Source of the DNA: Nitratireductor thuwali
GTDB taxonomy: Bacteria > Pseudomonadota > Alphaproteobacteria > Rhizobiales > Rhizobiaceae
Assembly: GCF_036621415.1 (NCBI RefSeq)
Contig: NZ_CP030941.1
Span: 930,001 to 994,000, forward strand
DNA: 64,000 nucleotides
Direction of reading: 5' to 3'
Numbering within the stretch: position 1 is the first letter of the stretch; each line of letters starts with the position of its first letter. The notes under the pieces were generated by a model. The model had not been told where the DNA came from. It saw only the letters and a program-made list of their open reading frames with translations, and made no database searches. A program made the position numbers and the translations under genes. Below are positions 6,532-15,300 of the stretch, in pieces.

Positions 6532-9057
6532 TCAGATCATCCTCGGCCAGAGATGAACCATCACGAGCGAAATGAGCGCCAGCCCGGCGGTGAAATGCCA
6601 GAACAGTTCGACATTCATCAAGGACTGGCGGCGCTCCGCCGTCACGAGGCCTGCGAAGGCGCGGGCGAGCATGAAGAGCACCATGACGATGCCGACCACG
6701 ATGTGGAAACCGGTCCAGACGGCGAACATCCAATAGACTGCGTTGAAGGCGTTCTCGGTGGGCCGCAGCTCCGTGGCGAAGAGCGAGAAGAGGAGTGCCG
6801 CGCCGCCCGCCAGCATCACCGGCATTGACACGACCAGCCCGGCGATCAGCCCAGGAAAGAGGCCGCGCTTGTTGGCGAGCACGCCAAGGCGGAAGACGAG
6901 GCTCGCCAGCAGCATGAGGCCGGCGGTGATCCAGGCCCACCCAAGACCGCCCTCCGGGACGGGCGGAGGGAAGTCGCGATTGACTGTCCACAGGAACAGG
7001 GCCGAGAAAACCAGCGATGCGAAGGCGGCGGCATCGAACAGGAGGAGGAGAGCCATCGCCCAGAAGCCGTGGGTCTGTTTTCCGTTCACGTACACGGGCA
7101 GGACTTCGCCGCACCCGGCATCGTAAAGGTTCGGCTCCGGCCGCGGCTCGGTGTTCCACATCCAGACGAGCCCGGACACAAGCAGGACAACGAGCGCCGC
7201 GGCGCAGTACCACCAGAGCTTGAAGATGGCCAGCCCGAAGAACGCGGCCGTGGCGGCGGCGGCGATGAGAGGCGTCCACGTGGGATGCGGCAGAAACAGA
7301 ACCTGCTGCGGCTGGCCCATCACCGTTCCCGTGCGCAGCGTCTTGCGCTTTCCTTCCGACGCATCGGGAAGGTAGAATTCGCCGCGGTCTACGCGCTCCA
7401 TCAGGCCAGGCTCCTCCCACAGCGGATAGGTGGAGCTGACAACTGGCACACTGCGCAGGGAGAAATTGGAGGCCGGCGTCACGGTGTGCCACTCCATCGT
7501 CCCCGCGTTCCAGGGATTATATCCGGCCTCCGCGCCATGCTTGCGGTGCCAGTAAAGAAAATCCCAGAGGAAGATCACGAACCCTGCCGCCACCATGAAG
7601 GCGCCAACGGTCGAGATCATGTTCAGCCAGTCCCAGCCGAGCTCGGCCGGATAGGTGTAGACGCGCCGCGGCATGCCGCGCAATCCTGTGAAATGCATCG
7701 GGAAGAAGGCGAGGTTGAAACCGACGAAGATGAGGCCGAAGGACCAGCGGCCGAGGCTCTCCGACATCAGTTTGCCCGTGGCGAGCGGCACCCAATAATG
7801 CAGCGCCGCCAGAACGGGCATAACGGCCCCGCCGAACAACACATAGTGGAAGTGCGCGACGACGAAGTAGGTATCGTGCACCTGGAAGTCGAAGGGAACG
7901 AGAGCCACCATTACACCGGTGAGCCCGCCCGCCACGAAGATGAAGATGGAGCCGAGCGCGTAGAGCATCGGCGCACGCCACACGATGCCCGGGCCGTTCC
8001 AGATCGTGGCGATCCATGCGAAGACCTGGATGCCGCTGGGGATCGCCACCGCGAGGCTCGCCGCCGAAAAGAAGCTGAGCGACATCAGGGGGATGCCCGT
8101 GGTGTACATGTGATGCACCCAAAGACCGAAGCTCAGGAACCCGGTGCCGACGGCGGCAAGGACGACCCAGACATAGCCGGCGAGCGGGGCGCGCGCGAAG
8201 GTGGGGATGATGGTCGAAAGCAGGCCGGCGCCCGGCAGGAAGATGATGTAGACCTCTGGATGGCCGAACAGCCAGAAGAGGTGCTGCCACAAGAGCGGAT
8301 CGCCTCCCCGCTCCGTGTCGTAGAAGGGCCAGTCGAAGGCACGCTCGACCTCCAGCAGGATGTCGCCCAGCACCAGCGGCGGAAAGCCGATCATGATCAT
8401 GAAGCCGAAGACCAGCATGTACCAGGCGAAGACGGGCAGGCGGTCCATGCTCATGCCGGGTGACCGGAATTTCAGCACGCTCACAATGATCTCAATGGCT
8501 GCTGCGACGGCGGAGACTTCGATGAAGCCGATCCCCAGCAGCCAGAAATCCGGACCCAGGCCGGGCGAGTATTCCGCTCCCGACAGCGGCACATACATGA
8601 ACCAGCCACTGGCCGGCGCGACCTTGAAGAAAAGGCTGCCGAGCGCAATTAGCCCGCCGAACAGGTAAGCCCAATAGCCATAGGCGGAAATGCGTGGGAA
8701 CGGCAGATCGCGCGCGCCCAGCATCTGCGGGATCACGAAGATGGCGATCGCTTCCATAATCGGCACGGCGAAGAGGAACATCATCGTCGTGCCGTGCATG
8801 GTGAAGATCTGGTTGTACCATTCGGCCGAGAGCAGGTCGTTCTCGGGCACGGCGAGCTGGGCCCGCATCATGAGCGCCAGGATCCCCGCGGCGACAAGGA
8901 AGAACAGCCCCGTCAGCACGTAGAGCAGCCCGATCACGGTGTTGTTGATCCCCTTGAACCAGGACAGCCCCTTGGGCGGCGCCCAGACCTCCCTCAAATG
9001 CCGCAAGCCCGCATCGTGGCGGGAGGCTTCATCAAGTTCGCGGGTCGTTCTGAACAT
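6532..9057 (-). CDS. ctaD: Cytochrome c oxidase subunit I fused to subunit III (caa3 type)
   Basis: The 841-aa product fuses the twelve-helix catalytic subunit I (about residues 1-560) to a subunit III-like domain (about 600-841). It reduces oxygen to water and pumps protons in the inner membrane. Visible ligands are H88 for the low-spin haem, H266 and Y270 in the GHPEVY motif, E268 typical of A1-type pumps, H315-H316 for CuB, and HDTYFVVAHFHYVL for the other haems. The ATG at 9057 overlaps the stop of subunit II (TAATG), and the subunit III part ends ELFWHFTAGLALISLVMVHL. The fusion is found in bacterial caa3 oxidases. Confidence 0.95.
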   Translation of the reverse strand: MFRTTRELDEASRHDAGLRHLREVWAPPKGLSWFKGINNTVIGLLYVLTGLFFLVAAGILALMMRAQLAVPENDLLSAEWYNQIFTMHGTTMMFLFAVPIMEAIAIFVIPQMLGARDLPFPRISAYGYWAYLFGGLIALGSLFFKVAPASGWFMYVPLSGAEYSPGLGPDFWLLGIGFIEVSAVAAAIEIIVSVLKFRSPGMSMDRLPVFAWYMLVFGFMIMIGFPPLVLGDILLEVERAFDWPFYDTERGGDPLLWQHLFWLFGHPEVYIIFLPGAGLLSTIIPTFARAPLAGYVWVVLAAVGTGFLSFGLWVHHMYTTGIPLMSLSFFSAASLAVAIPSGIQVFAWIATIWNGPGIVWRAPMLYALGSIFIFVAGGLTGVMVALVPFDFQVHDTYFVVAHFHYVLFGGAVMPVLAALHYWVPLATGKLMSESLGRWSFGLIFVGFNLAFFPMHFTGLRGMPRRVYTYPAELGWDWLNMISTVGAFMVAAGFVIFLWDFLYWHRKHGAEAGYNPWNAGTMEWHTVTPASNFSLRSVPVVSSTYPLWEEPGLMERVDRGEFYLPDASEGKRKTLRTGTVMGQPQQVLFLPHPTWTPLIAAAATAAFFGLAIFKLWWYCAAALVVLLVSGLVWMWNTEPRPEPNLYDAGCGEVLPVYVNGKQTHGFWAMALLLLFDAAAFASLVFSALFLWTVNRDFPPPVPEGGLGWAWITAGLMLLASLVFRLGVLANKRGLFPGLIAGLVVSMPVMLAGGAALLFSLFATELRPTENAFNAVYWMFAVWTGFHIVVGIVMVLFMLARAFAGLVTAERRQSLMNVELFWHFTAGLALISLVMVHLWPRMI

Positions 9058-10037
9058 TATTCGAGGCTCTCCAGCCACGCTGCCAGGGCCCGCAAGGTCG
9101 GCCCGTCCATCCGGTCGAAGGAGGGCATGCGATTGCCGGGTTTGATGTGCTGGGCCGAGGCGATCCAGCCTGCGAGGTTGCCGACGGAGCCGTCCAGCCA
9201 TCCGGCGCCCAGGGAAAGGCGCGAGCCGACATGGGTGAGGTCGGGGCCGATTTCGCCCTCCGCCCCAGGCAGGCCGCGGACCGCGTGGCAGCTGCCGCAG
9301 CCCTGCTCCAGAAAGGCGGTCCTGCCCGCCTCGTGGAGATCCACGATCGGTTCCCGCGCGGGACTTGCCTGGCGCGCCAGCCACTCCTCGAACCGCTCCT
9401 GCGGCTCGACGACGGCGTAGAAGGCCATCTTGGCATGCTGGGCGCCGCAAAACTCCGCACACTGGCCGCGCATGAGGCCGCGCTTCGTCGGCGTGAAGGA
9501 AACGGTGTTCACGTGGCCGGGAACCATGTCGATCTTGCCGGCCAGCCCGGGAATCCAGAAGCTGTGGATGACGTCGGACGTCGTCACGGTGATGACGACA
9601 GGCCTGCCCTGTGGCAGATGCAGCTCATTCGCGGTCTCGACCGGTTGACCGTCGGGCCCTTCGTAGACAACCTCCCACCACCACATGTGCCCCGTCACAT
9701 GGATTCGCAGCGCATCCTCGCCCGGCGCCTCGGATATGCGCAGGCTGACGATGATCGTGAACACCATCAAGACGCCGAGCGTGACGGCGGGGAAGACAAA
9801 GCCCAGGATGGCGATGAAGGTGGTGCTACGCAACGGCGTGTGCCGGCGGCGGCTCAGGATGGCAAAGGCGAGAAGGCTCATCACCATGATGAAGATCAGC
9901 GTGCCCCCGGCAAAGATCCAATTGCCCAGGGAAAGGATCGCCTCGGCTTGCGGGCTGTGCGGATCGAGCACGCTCTGGATGCCGTCCAGCCTGCCGAACA
10001 GCGGCGAGTCGGTCTGGGATGTTGTGCGCCAGTCCAT
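9057..10037 (-). CDS. ctaC: Cytochrome c oxidase subunit II with fused cytochrome c domain
   Basis: A 326-aa protein with two N-terminal membrane helices (about 38-62 and 73-99), a cupredoxin domain and a C-terminal cytochrome c domain. The CuA ligands are present: H158, C193, C197, H201 and M204. The haem site is CGSCH at 247-251, with a likely axial Met at 304. The fused cytochrome defines the caa3 type and lets the enzyme accept electrons directly from periplasmic cytochromes. AAGG seven bases before ATG 10037 supports this start; a GTG at 10046 overlapping the previous stop is the alternative. Confidence 0.93.
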   Translation of the reverse strand: MDWRTTSQTDSPLFGRLDGIQSVLDPHSPQAEAILSLGNWIFAGGTLIFIMVMSLLAFAILSRRRHTPLRSTTFIAILGFVFPAVTLGVLMVFTIIVSLRISEAPGEDALRIHVTGHMWWWEVVYEGPDGQPVETANELHLPQGRPVVITVTTSDVIHSFWIPGLAGKIDMVPGHVNTVSFTPTKRGLMRGQCAEFCGAQHAKMAFYAVVEPQERFEEWLARQASPAREPIVDLHEAGRTAFLEQGCGSCHAVRGLPGAEGEIGPDLTHVGSRLSLGAGWLDGSVGNLAGWIASAQHIKPGNRMPSFDRMDGPTLRALAAWLESLE

Positions 10038-10042
10038 CCGCG

Positions 10043-10426
10043 TCACCTTAGCGTATAAAGATAGGCGGCGATGTGCCTGGCCTGGTCCTCGGATATGCCC
10101 ATGTCGGGCATGGCCGTATGCGGAGCCATGTCAGGCGCATCCATGATCCAGTGCACGAGATTGTCCGGCGTATTCGCATGTCTGCCGGCGATGAAGGCGC
10201 GCAGCGCGAACCGGTCGAGCGGCGGACCGACAATGCCGTTCGCCGAGCGGATGCCGGGAATCGTGTGACAGGTCGGGCAGCCATACTCGCGGATAAGCAA
10301 GGCCCCTCGCTCCGGATTACCATCGATGATGCGCATTCCCTGCGGAATTGCCGATTCCTCGCAGCCAGCGAGTGCAAGCACGATGACCATCACGGCAACG
10401 CCGGCGGCGCGTGGGCATGCCTTCAT
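10043..10426 (-). CDS. Lipoprotein monohaem cytochrome c
   Basis: The 127-aa protein has a lipobox LAGC after a short signal sequence, so it should be anchored by a lipid in the periplasm. One haem-binding motif, CPTCH, follows, and MPDMGIS near the C-terminus offers a methionine ligand. It lies between a diheme cytochrome (four-base ATGA overlap) and oxidase subunit II (overlap or adjacency), so it is a good candidate for the electron shuttle from the dehydrogenase to the oxidase. Confidence 0.88.
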   Translation of the reverse strand: MKACPRAAGVAVMVIVLALAGCEESAIPQGMRIIDGNPERGALLIREYGCPTCHTIPGIRSANGIVGPPLDRFALRAFIAGRHANTPDNLVHWIMDAPDMAPHTAMPDMGISEDQARHIAAYLYTLR

Positions 10427-11361
10427 TCGCGCCCGCCTCCGTTCTCCGGCCCGGGCGCTGGCTGGCCCTCCTCTGGCTGACTTCGACCTTCCTGCCCCTG
10501 GCCTTGCGTGGCGCTGGTCCCGTTTTGTAATCCATCCTGCGTTTGGCCGGACTCGTCGGCATCCTCCGCTTCCTGACCATCGTCATTGGTTGCACCGCCC
10601 CGATCGCCCCCGCTGTCGCTGCCCTGCTCCGCCCTGTCCGCCGGCGCGAACTCCGTCTCCTCCAGCGTCAGGTAAAGCTCCTCGTCTGGCGTGACCTCCT
10701 GCGGCCTGAGCGAGGCGAAATAGAGCGCCACGGCGCGGATCTGGTCGTCCGTCATGTTTCGGGCGATGAACTCCATGATGTTGAGCGGATCGCCGTCGCG
10801 CCGGCCCTCCTTCCACAGCATGAGCTGGTGCTCGATATAGGGCGCGAACTGGCCGGCCAGATAAGGATAGATCGGCGGCGCGCCGAGGCCGTCGTCCCCG
10901 TGGCAGCTCACGCAGGCCGGCACACCCTGGTCGGGCACGCCTATCGCCGCAATGGCGCCGCCGATCTGGACGACCTGCTGGTCTGCCTGCGGTCGCGGCG
11001 GATAGGGTGCGTCTTCGATCGCCGCGTAATAGGCCGAAACGTCCGCCATCTCGGCATCCGTGAGCTGGCGCGCGACCTGCTGCATCACCTCGTTGGGCCT
11101 CAGCCCGGCCGCAAAATCCTTGAGCGTCTTGTAGAGATACCAGGCGCTCTGGTCCGTCAGCCGCGGAAAGGCGCCGCTGCTGTCGCCCGATCCGTCGAGG
11201 CTGTGACAGCGGGCGCAGGCCAGTCCCCCGGCCTCTTCATAAAAGCCGCCCGTCGCCACCCAGCGGCCGTGATTGATGTCCGGCCCCGCCGCAATGGCGG
11301 CGGAGAGGCCGGATCCGGCAGCCGCAAGCCCGACGAGGAGGAGAGCCCGGCCGTTCCTCAT
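10423..11361 (-). CDS. Diheme cytochrome c of the c4 type with acidic Q-rich tail
   Basis: A 312-aa exported protein with two class I cytochrome domains marked by CARCH and CVSCH. The PRLTDQSAWYLYKTL and YLAGQFAPYIEHQL segments match the two lobes of cytochrome c4-like proteins. Beyond the second domain (about residue 240) comes a 70-residue low-complexity tail rich in Glu, Gln, Gly and Ser, missing from the paralogue at 14292. The ATG overlaps the GMC gene stop. It should relay electrons from the GMC dehydrogenase to the lipoprotein cytochrome or oxidase. Confidence 0.88.
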   Translation of the reverse strand: MRNGRALLLVGLAAAGSGLSAAIAAGPDINHGRWVATGGFYEEAGGLACARCHSLDGSGDSSGAFPRLTDQSAWYLYKTLKDFAAGLRPNEVMQQVARQLTDAEMADVSAYYAAIEDAPYPPRPQADQQVVQIGGAIAAIGVPDQGVPACVSCHGDDGLGAPPIYPYLAGQFAPYIEHQLMLWKEGRRDGDPLNIMEFIARNMTDDQIRAVALYFASLRPQEVTPDEELYLTLEETEFAPADRAEQGSDSGGDRGGATNDDGQEAEDADESGQTQDGLQNGTSATQGQGQEGRSQPEEGQPAPGPENGGGRE

Positions 11362-13127
11362 GTCGGCACCAGCGGCCGCGGGTCGGGGAGGTAGTCGTTG
11401 ATCATGTGGTCGACGGCCCAATAGGCGAGCGCGCCCACCGTGTCGGTCGGGTTGTAGCCGGCATTCTGCGGGAAGACGCAGGCGCCCATAACCCAGAGAT
11501 TGTGCAGGTCCCAGGACTGCAGGAATTTGTTGACGACGCTCTTGGTCGGGTCGGTGCCCATGATCGCGCCGCCGGTGTTGTGCGTCGTCTGATAGGGGAC
11601 GATGGAGTAGTGATCGTCGAGCCAGCCGACGGAGATCTGTTCTCCGCCCATGGCGCGAGCGATATCCCAGGCCTTGCCGGTCACATAACGCGACATCAGC
11701 CGGTCGTTGTGCGGGAAGTCGAAGGTGATCATCCCGAGCGGCTGGCCGAAGGCATCCGTATAGGTCGGATCGAGGCCGATATAATTGCCCCTGTGCGGCA
11801 TAGAGGAGCCGTGCACCGTCAGCGTGGCGGTGCTGTTGTAATGGCGCTGCACGGCCTTCTTCCACTCCGCACCCCAGCGCGGCGTGCCCTCTGGTACCGG
11901 ATGGCGGTGGATTGGCCGGCCGCTCGTCGTGTAGGCGGCGATATAGGCGCCGCCCACGAAGCCCAGTTCGGAATGGTCGAAGCTGCCGGTGTTGAAATCG
12001 TCGATCGCCGTGCCGAGGGCGCCCGCGCCCATGAAGGGGTTGAGCCGCACCTCTGGCGGATAGAAGACGCTCGCACCGGACATGGTCTGGTAGGTGTAGT
12101 TGCGGCCGACGGTCCCTTCCCCGGTGACGGGATCGTAGGGCGTGCCGATGCCGGAATTCAGCATCAGGACGACATTGTGGTGTGCGAAAGCGCAGAGCGC
12201 CACCATGTTCGCGGGCTGGAAGATCTCGCGGCCGCGCGAATCGATATAAGTGACGCCGGTTGCCTCGTTCGATCCGCGATCCCACTCGATACGCGTCACA
12301 TAGCAGTGCGGCCTGAGCTCGAAGTTGTCGTTGGCCAGCGCAAAGGGCAGGATCGCAACCTGCGGGCTGGCCTTGGCGAAGTGCTCGCAGCCATAGGTCT
12401 CGCAGAAGCCGCAATACATGCAGGGCTGGAACTTGGCGCCGTAGGGATTGGTGTAGTGCCGCGTCACGTTCGAGGACGGGACCGGGAAAGGATGATAGCC
12501 GAGATCCGTCGCCGCGTCTTCGAACAGGGCGCCGGCATAGGCCTGTTTCATCGGCGGGTTCGGATAAGCGTCGCTGCGCGGGCCCTCGAAGGGGTTGCCG
12601 CCTTCATGGATATCGCCACGGACATTGCCGGCGATGCCGGCGGTGCCGCAGATCTTCTCGAAGAAATCGTAGTGCGGCTCCAGCTCATCATAGGTGATGC
12701 CCCAGTCCTGGATGGTGAGGTCATCGGGGAGGAAGTCTTCCCCGTAGCGCTCATTGACCCAGCTGCGCAGCACGAAGGATTCAGGCTGGAAACGCCAGGT
12801 CTGGCCGTTCCAGTGCACCATCGCTCCGCCCACGCCCGTCCCGGGGAGGAAGGAGCCGAGCTGGCGCATGGGCAGCGCCTTCTGTCCGACGAAGTTGCGG
12901 AAGGTGAGCGTCTGGGTGCTCGGATCCTGCATGAGCGCATGACGCACGGAGTATTTGAGCTCGTCATGCATATAGGGCGACTGGAAGTCGGGAACGGTCC
13001 GGCGCATACGGCCGCGCTCCAGCGCCACCACCGAATAGCCGGCTTCCGCCAGCTCCTTGCCCAGGATCGCCGCCGTGGCGCCGCCTCCCACCAGCGCAAC
13101 ATCGACCGGTTTCATTCGTACAGCCAC
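11358..13127 (-). CDS. GMC family oxidoreductase, membrane-linked sugar/polyol dehydrogenase large subunit
   Basis: A 589-aa flavoprotein. The GTG at 13127 is chosen because AGGAGG sits 5 bases upstream. An FAD-binding GGGATA motif is at residues 14-19 with a Rossmann glutamate at 37. The C-terminal NAGYNPTDTVGALAYWAVDHM segment and the upstream THNTGGAIMG carry the GMC active-site histidine and asparagine region. A cluster of cysteines (CMYCGFCETYGC) resembles the [3Fe-4S] site of gluconate or fructose dehydrogenase large subunits. With the Tat-exported small subunit and diheme cytochromes it should form a three-component periplasmic dehydrogenase. The substrate is unknown. Confidence 0.9.
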   Translation of the reverse strand: MAVRMKPVDVALVGGGATAAILGKELAEAGYSVVALERGRMRRTVPDFQSPYMHDELKYSVRHALMQDPSTQTLTFRNFVGQKALPMRQLGSFLPGTGVGGAMVHWNGQTWRFQPESFVLRSWVNERYGEDFLPDDLTIQDWGITYDELEPHYDFFEKICGTAGIAGNVRGDIHEGGNPFEGPRSDAYPNPPMKQAYAGALFEDAATDLGYHPFPVPSSNVTRHYTNPYGAKFQPCMYCGFCETYGCEHFAKASPQVAILPFALANDNFELRPHCYVTRIEWDRGSNEATGVTYIDSRGREIFQPANMVALCAFAHHNVVLMLNSGIGTPYDPVTGEGTVGRNYTYQTMSGASVFYPPEVRLNPFMGAGALGTAIDDFNTGSFDHSELGFVGGAYIAAYTTSGRPIHRHPVPEGTPRWGAEWKKAVQRHYNSTATLTVHGSSMPHRGNYIGLDPTYTDAFGQPLGMITFDFPHNDRLMSRYVTGKAWDIARAMGGEQISVGWLDDHYSIVPYQTTHNTGGAIMGTDPTKSVVNKFLQSWDLHNLWVMGACVFPQNAGYNPTDTVGALAYWAVDHMINDYLPDPRPLVPT

Positions 13128-13136
13128 TTTCCCCTC

Positions 13137-13907
13137 CTAGTGCTTGCCGTGGTGATCGTGCGAGCGCGCCACCTCGGCCATGCTCATGGGCGGCCGCTCG
13201 TAGGGCCGACCGTATTCGGTGACCAGATCGACATATTGGGCATAGGCGCCCGGGAAGCCGATCATCCGCCATGAGACCATTTCCCGGTTGCCGCCATAGG
13301 CCGGGTCGGCGAACCAGCCCTCGACCGTAGTGGCAAGCAGCGTCTCAAAGAGGACCGAGCTCGGCATGGACGGCAGCGGGATCGCGCCCGCTTCCAGCAT
13401 CTGGAGGATTTCGATCTGGCGGGACACAGACAGGTCCCAGAACTCCGTCTCGCCCTCGTGCTCCGCCAACCAGTCGCGCACCTCTTGAATACCAATGCGG
13501 AAAAGCTCTGCCGGCGTGTAGGGAAGCTGATAGCCCTGCTGCGACACGCCCAGTTCCCAAGGCCCCTCGAGATACATCCGCGCCCCGGCACCATAGGCGC
13601 CGGCAAGCTGCCGGTCGAGGAAGTTGACGACGCCGGCCCATACAGCGCCCGGCCATTCCTCATCGGCCGGGATCAGCCGGTCGACGGCCGCCTCCACGAA
13701 GCGCGCCTCCTCCGTCGTAAAGAAGAAGAGGACGTCGTCGTGGCCGGCATGCGCCGGCGCAGCCGAACTTTCGGACGGGGCGACCACCGGCGCCTCCACG
13801 CCGGTCTGCGCCTCCGCCTTGCGGACGGTGAAGCCATGCGGAACGGCCGCTGCCGCTCCGGCGCCGCCGGCCACCTTGAAAAGGTTCCTGCGCGATAGCT
13901 TGTCCAT
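13137..13907 (-). CDS. Gluconate 2-dehydrogenase subunit 3 family protein (Tat-exported)
   Basis: ATG 13907 follows GGAGG. The 256-aa product opens with a twin-arginine signal (LSRRNLFKVAGG), then about 190 residues of the subunit 3 family, with FFTTEEARFVEAAVDRLIPA and WFADPAYGGNREMVSWRMIG as clear marks. In characterised three-component dehydrogenases this small subunit is exported folded with the flavin subunit, which lacks its own signal. The GMC gene nine bases downstream also lacks a signal, supporting hitch-hiker export of the complex. A His-rich end (SHDHHGKH) could bind metal. Confidence 0.9.
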   Translation of the reverse strand: MDKLSRRNLFKVAGGAGAAAAVPHGFTVRKAEAQTGVEAPVVAPSESSAAPAHAGHDDVLFFFTTEEARFVEAAVDRLIPADEEWPGAVWAGVVNFLDRQLAGAYGAGARMYLEGPWELGVSQQGYQLPYTPAELFRIGIQEVRDWLAEHEGETEFWDLSVSRQIEILQMLEAGAIPLPSMPSSVLFETLLATTVEGWFADPAYGGNREMVSWRMIGFPGAYAQYVDLVTEYGRPYERPPMSMAEVARSHDHHGKH

Positions 13908-13927
13908 GGTCCTTCCTCCCTTTGCTG

Positions 13928-14290
13928 TTACTGGACTACCTTCTCCATGCAGAAGGGGTATGCGTCCGTGCCTTCCCATGGGTCGCAGAGATCGGCGCCC
14001 GGCAACGGGGGCAGCGTGATCTCCTGGCGGCCCCCGCCCGGCTCCGGGGGGCCGCTGTATCCGGTGGTCGAGCCGAGCGTAACGCCGGCTCCCACCTGAG
14101 CGACGTAGTCGGTCGGCCAGCCATATTCATTGGTTTCGTCGCGTGCCTGCGGGCCGATCTCAACCTGGGGCGAAGCCGGCTCGACGACGTTCTCCTGGTT
14201 CTGCGCCAGCGTGGCGCCGGTTGCCGCCGCCGTCGCTGCGAGGGTGAAGCCGAGAATGCCGGCCAGTGCTGCGCGCGCAATCTGCGTCAT
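13928..14290 (-). CDS. Small secreted protein of the dehydrogenase operon
   Basis: A 120-aa protein with a signal peptide ending near ATLAQ and a proline/glycine-rich mature part with a C-terminal pair of cysteines (LCDPWEG and PFCMEK) that could form a disulphide. ATG 14290 is preceded by GGAG. It is placed between a diheme cytochrome and the Tat-exported subunit in a tightly packed operon, so a structural or maturation role for the dehydrogenase is plausible. No known family was recognised. Confidence 0.7.
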   Translation of the reverse strand: MTQIARAALAGILGFTLAATAAATGATLAQNQENVVEPASPQVEIGPQARDETNEYGWPTDYVAQVGAGVTLGSTTGYSGPPEPGGGRQEITLPPLPGADLCDPWEGTDAYPFCMEKVVQ

Positions 14291-14291
14291 G

Positions 14292-15077
14292 TCATTCAAC
14301 TCCGAGGATATCGTCGGGTATGGGGGCGGTCCCGAGCTGGGGTGTTACCTCGGCGACCGGCCTTTCCGCCTGCTCCGGCGTCACGTTTTCCGGCCGCAGC
14401 GATGCAAAATACTGCGCCGCGGCCTCGATCTGCTCATCGGTCATAAGGCCGGCGATATAGGCCATCACGCCGAGCTCCTCACCGCGGCGCTCGCCCTGCT
14501 TGAAGAGCTGGAGCTGCTGCCTGATGTAGGTCGCATACTGGCCGCCGATGAAGGGATAGGTGGGCGGCATGCCGATGCCCTCCGGCCCGTGACAGTTGAC
14601 GCAGGCCTGGATGCCTTCATCGGGCGCACCCATCGTGGACAAGAGGGCGCCCTCCTGCAGCACTTCCGGATCCACGTCGGGCGGCGGCGGGTAAGGCGCC
14701 TCCTCGCGCGAGGCGTAGTAGGCGGAGACGTCGCGCATCTCCTCTTCGCTCATTGCGGAGGCGATCGGCTGCATGATCTCGCTCGGCCTGTCGCCCGAGG
14801 CGAAGGCCTTCAGCGATTCGACCATGTACTCATACGCCTGGTCCGTCAGCCGCGGAAAGCCGGCTACACTGTCTCCTGCGCCGTCCATGACGTGACAGCG
14901 GAAGCATGCGCCTCCGGGAGAGACGTTGTAGGTGCCGACTGCAATCGCCTGCCCGTTTTCGATATCGGGTTTTGCCGGCTCCTGTGCCTGTCCTTCCACC
15001 GCCTCCTGTGCCTGACCGGTGCTCAAGCAGGCCAACGATGCCGCGATGGCGATACCCGCCTTGAAGAACTTCAACAT
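14292..15077 (-). CDS. Diheme cytochrome c of the c4 type
   Basis: The 261-aa exported protein carries CFRCH and CVNCH and is clearly a paralogue of the protein at 10423: both share FPRLTDQ, SAYYA, EAPYPP-like and YFASLRP segments at the same spacing. It lacks the long acidic tail. It is the first gene of the minus-strand respiratory operon, with a GGAAC-N16-GGTT element 32-56 bases upstream. Two diheme cytochromes in one operon suggest one binds the dehydrogenase and the other carries electrons to the caa3 oxidase. Confidence 0.88.
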   Translation of the reverse strand: MLKFFKAGIAIAASLACLSTGQAQEAVEGQAQEPAKPDIENGQAIAVGTYNVSPGGACFRCHVMDGAGDSVAGFPRLTDQAYEYMVESLKAFASGDRPSEIMQPIASAMSEEEMRDVSAYYASREEAPYPPPPDVDPEVLQEGALLSTMGAPDEGIQACVNCHGPEGIGMPPTYPFIGGQYATYIRQQLQLFKQGERRGEELGVMAYIAGLMTDEQIEAAAQYFASLRPENVTPEQAERPVAEVTPQLGTAPIPDDILGVE

Positions 15078-15108
15078 CGCCGTGCTGTCCCCCTTCAACC
15101 TGGACCGA

Positions 15109-15133
15109 AACCGGCGACAGCCGCTATTGTTCC
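15109..15133 (-). promoter_or_regulatory. EcfG-type promoter candidate for the respiratory operon (GGAAC-N16-GGTT)
   Basis: On the minus strand GGAAC (15133-15129) is followed after 16 bases by GGTT (15112-15109), 32 bases before the first operon ATG at 15077. Confidence 0.65.
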
Positions 15134-15250
15134 GGGATGACGCGCGCCGAGAAGCCTGTCCAGGACAAGCCAGGCGTGAGGAGAACGCCTGCCGATGCGC
15201 CCGCCTCATCCACCCTGACCTGCAACAGCCGTCCCTTTGTCGCTTTTCTG

Positions 15251-15276
15251 GGAACCATGCCCGCAGCGGGGATGTT
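15251..15276 (+). promoter_or_regulatory. EcfG-type promoter candidate (GGAAC-N17-TGTT)
   Basis: GGAAC at 15251-15255 and TGTT at 15273-15276 are 17 bases apart and 24 bases before the DUF4142 start. Confidence 0.6.
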
Positions 15277-15300
15277 TTGGTCGACCGAAAGGAGCCTGCC

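Noticed and set aside
7069..8463. A 464-codon plus-strand frame opposite the oxidase gene
   Set aside because: Composition is His/Arg/Glu-rich antisense of the oxidase, with no domain.
11406..13274. A 622-codon plus-strand frame opposite the GMC gene
   Set aside because: It is a high-GC shadow of the GMC and subunit 3 genes, with no domain.
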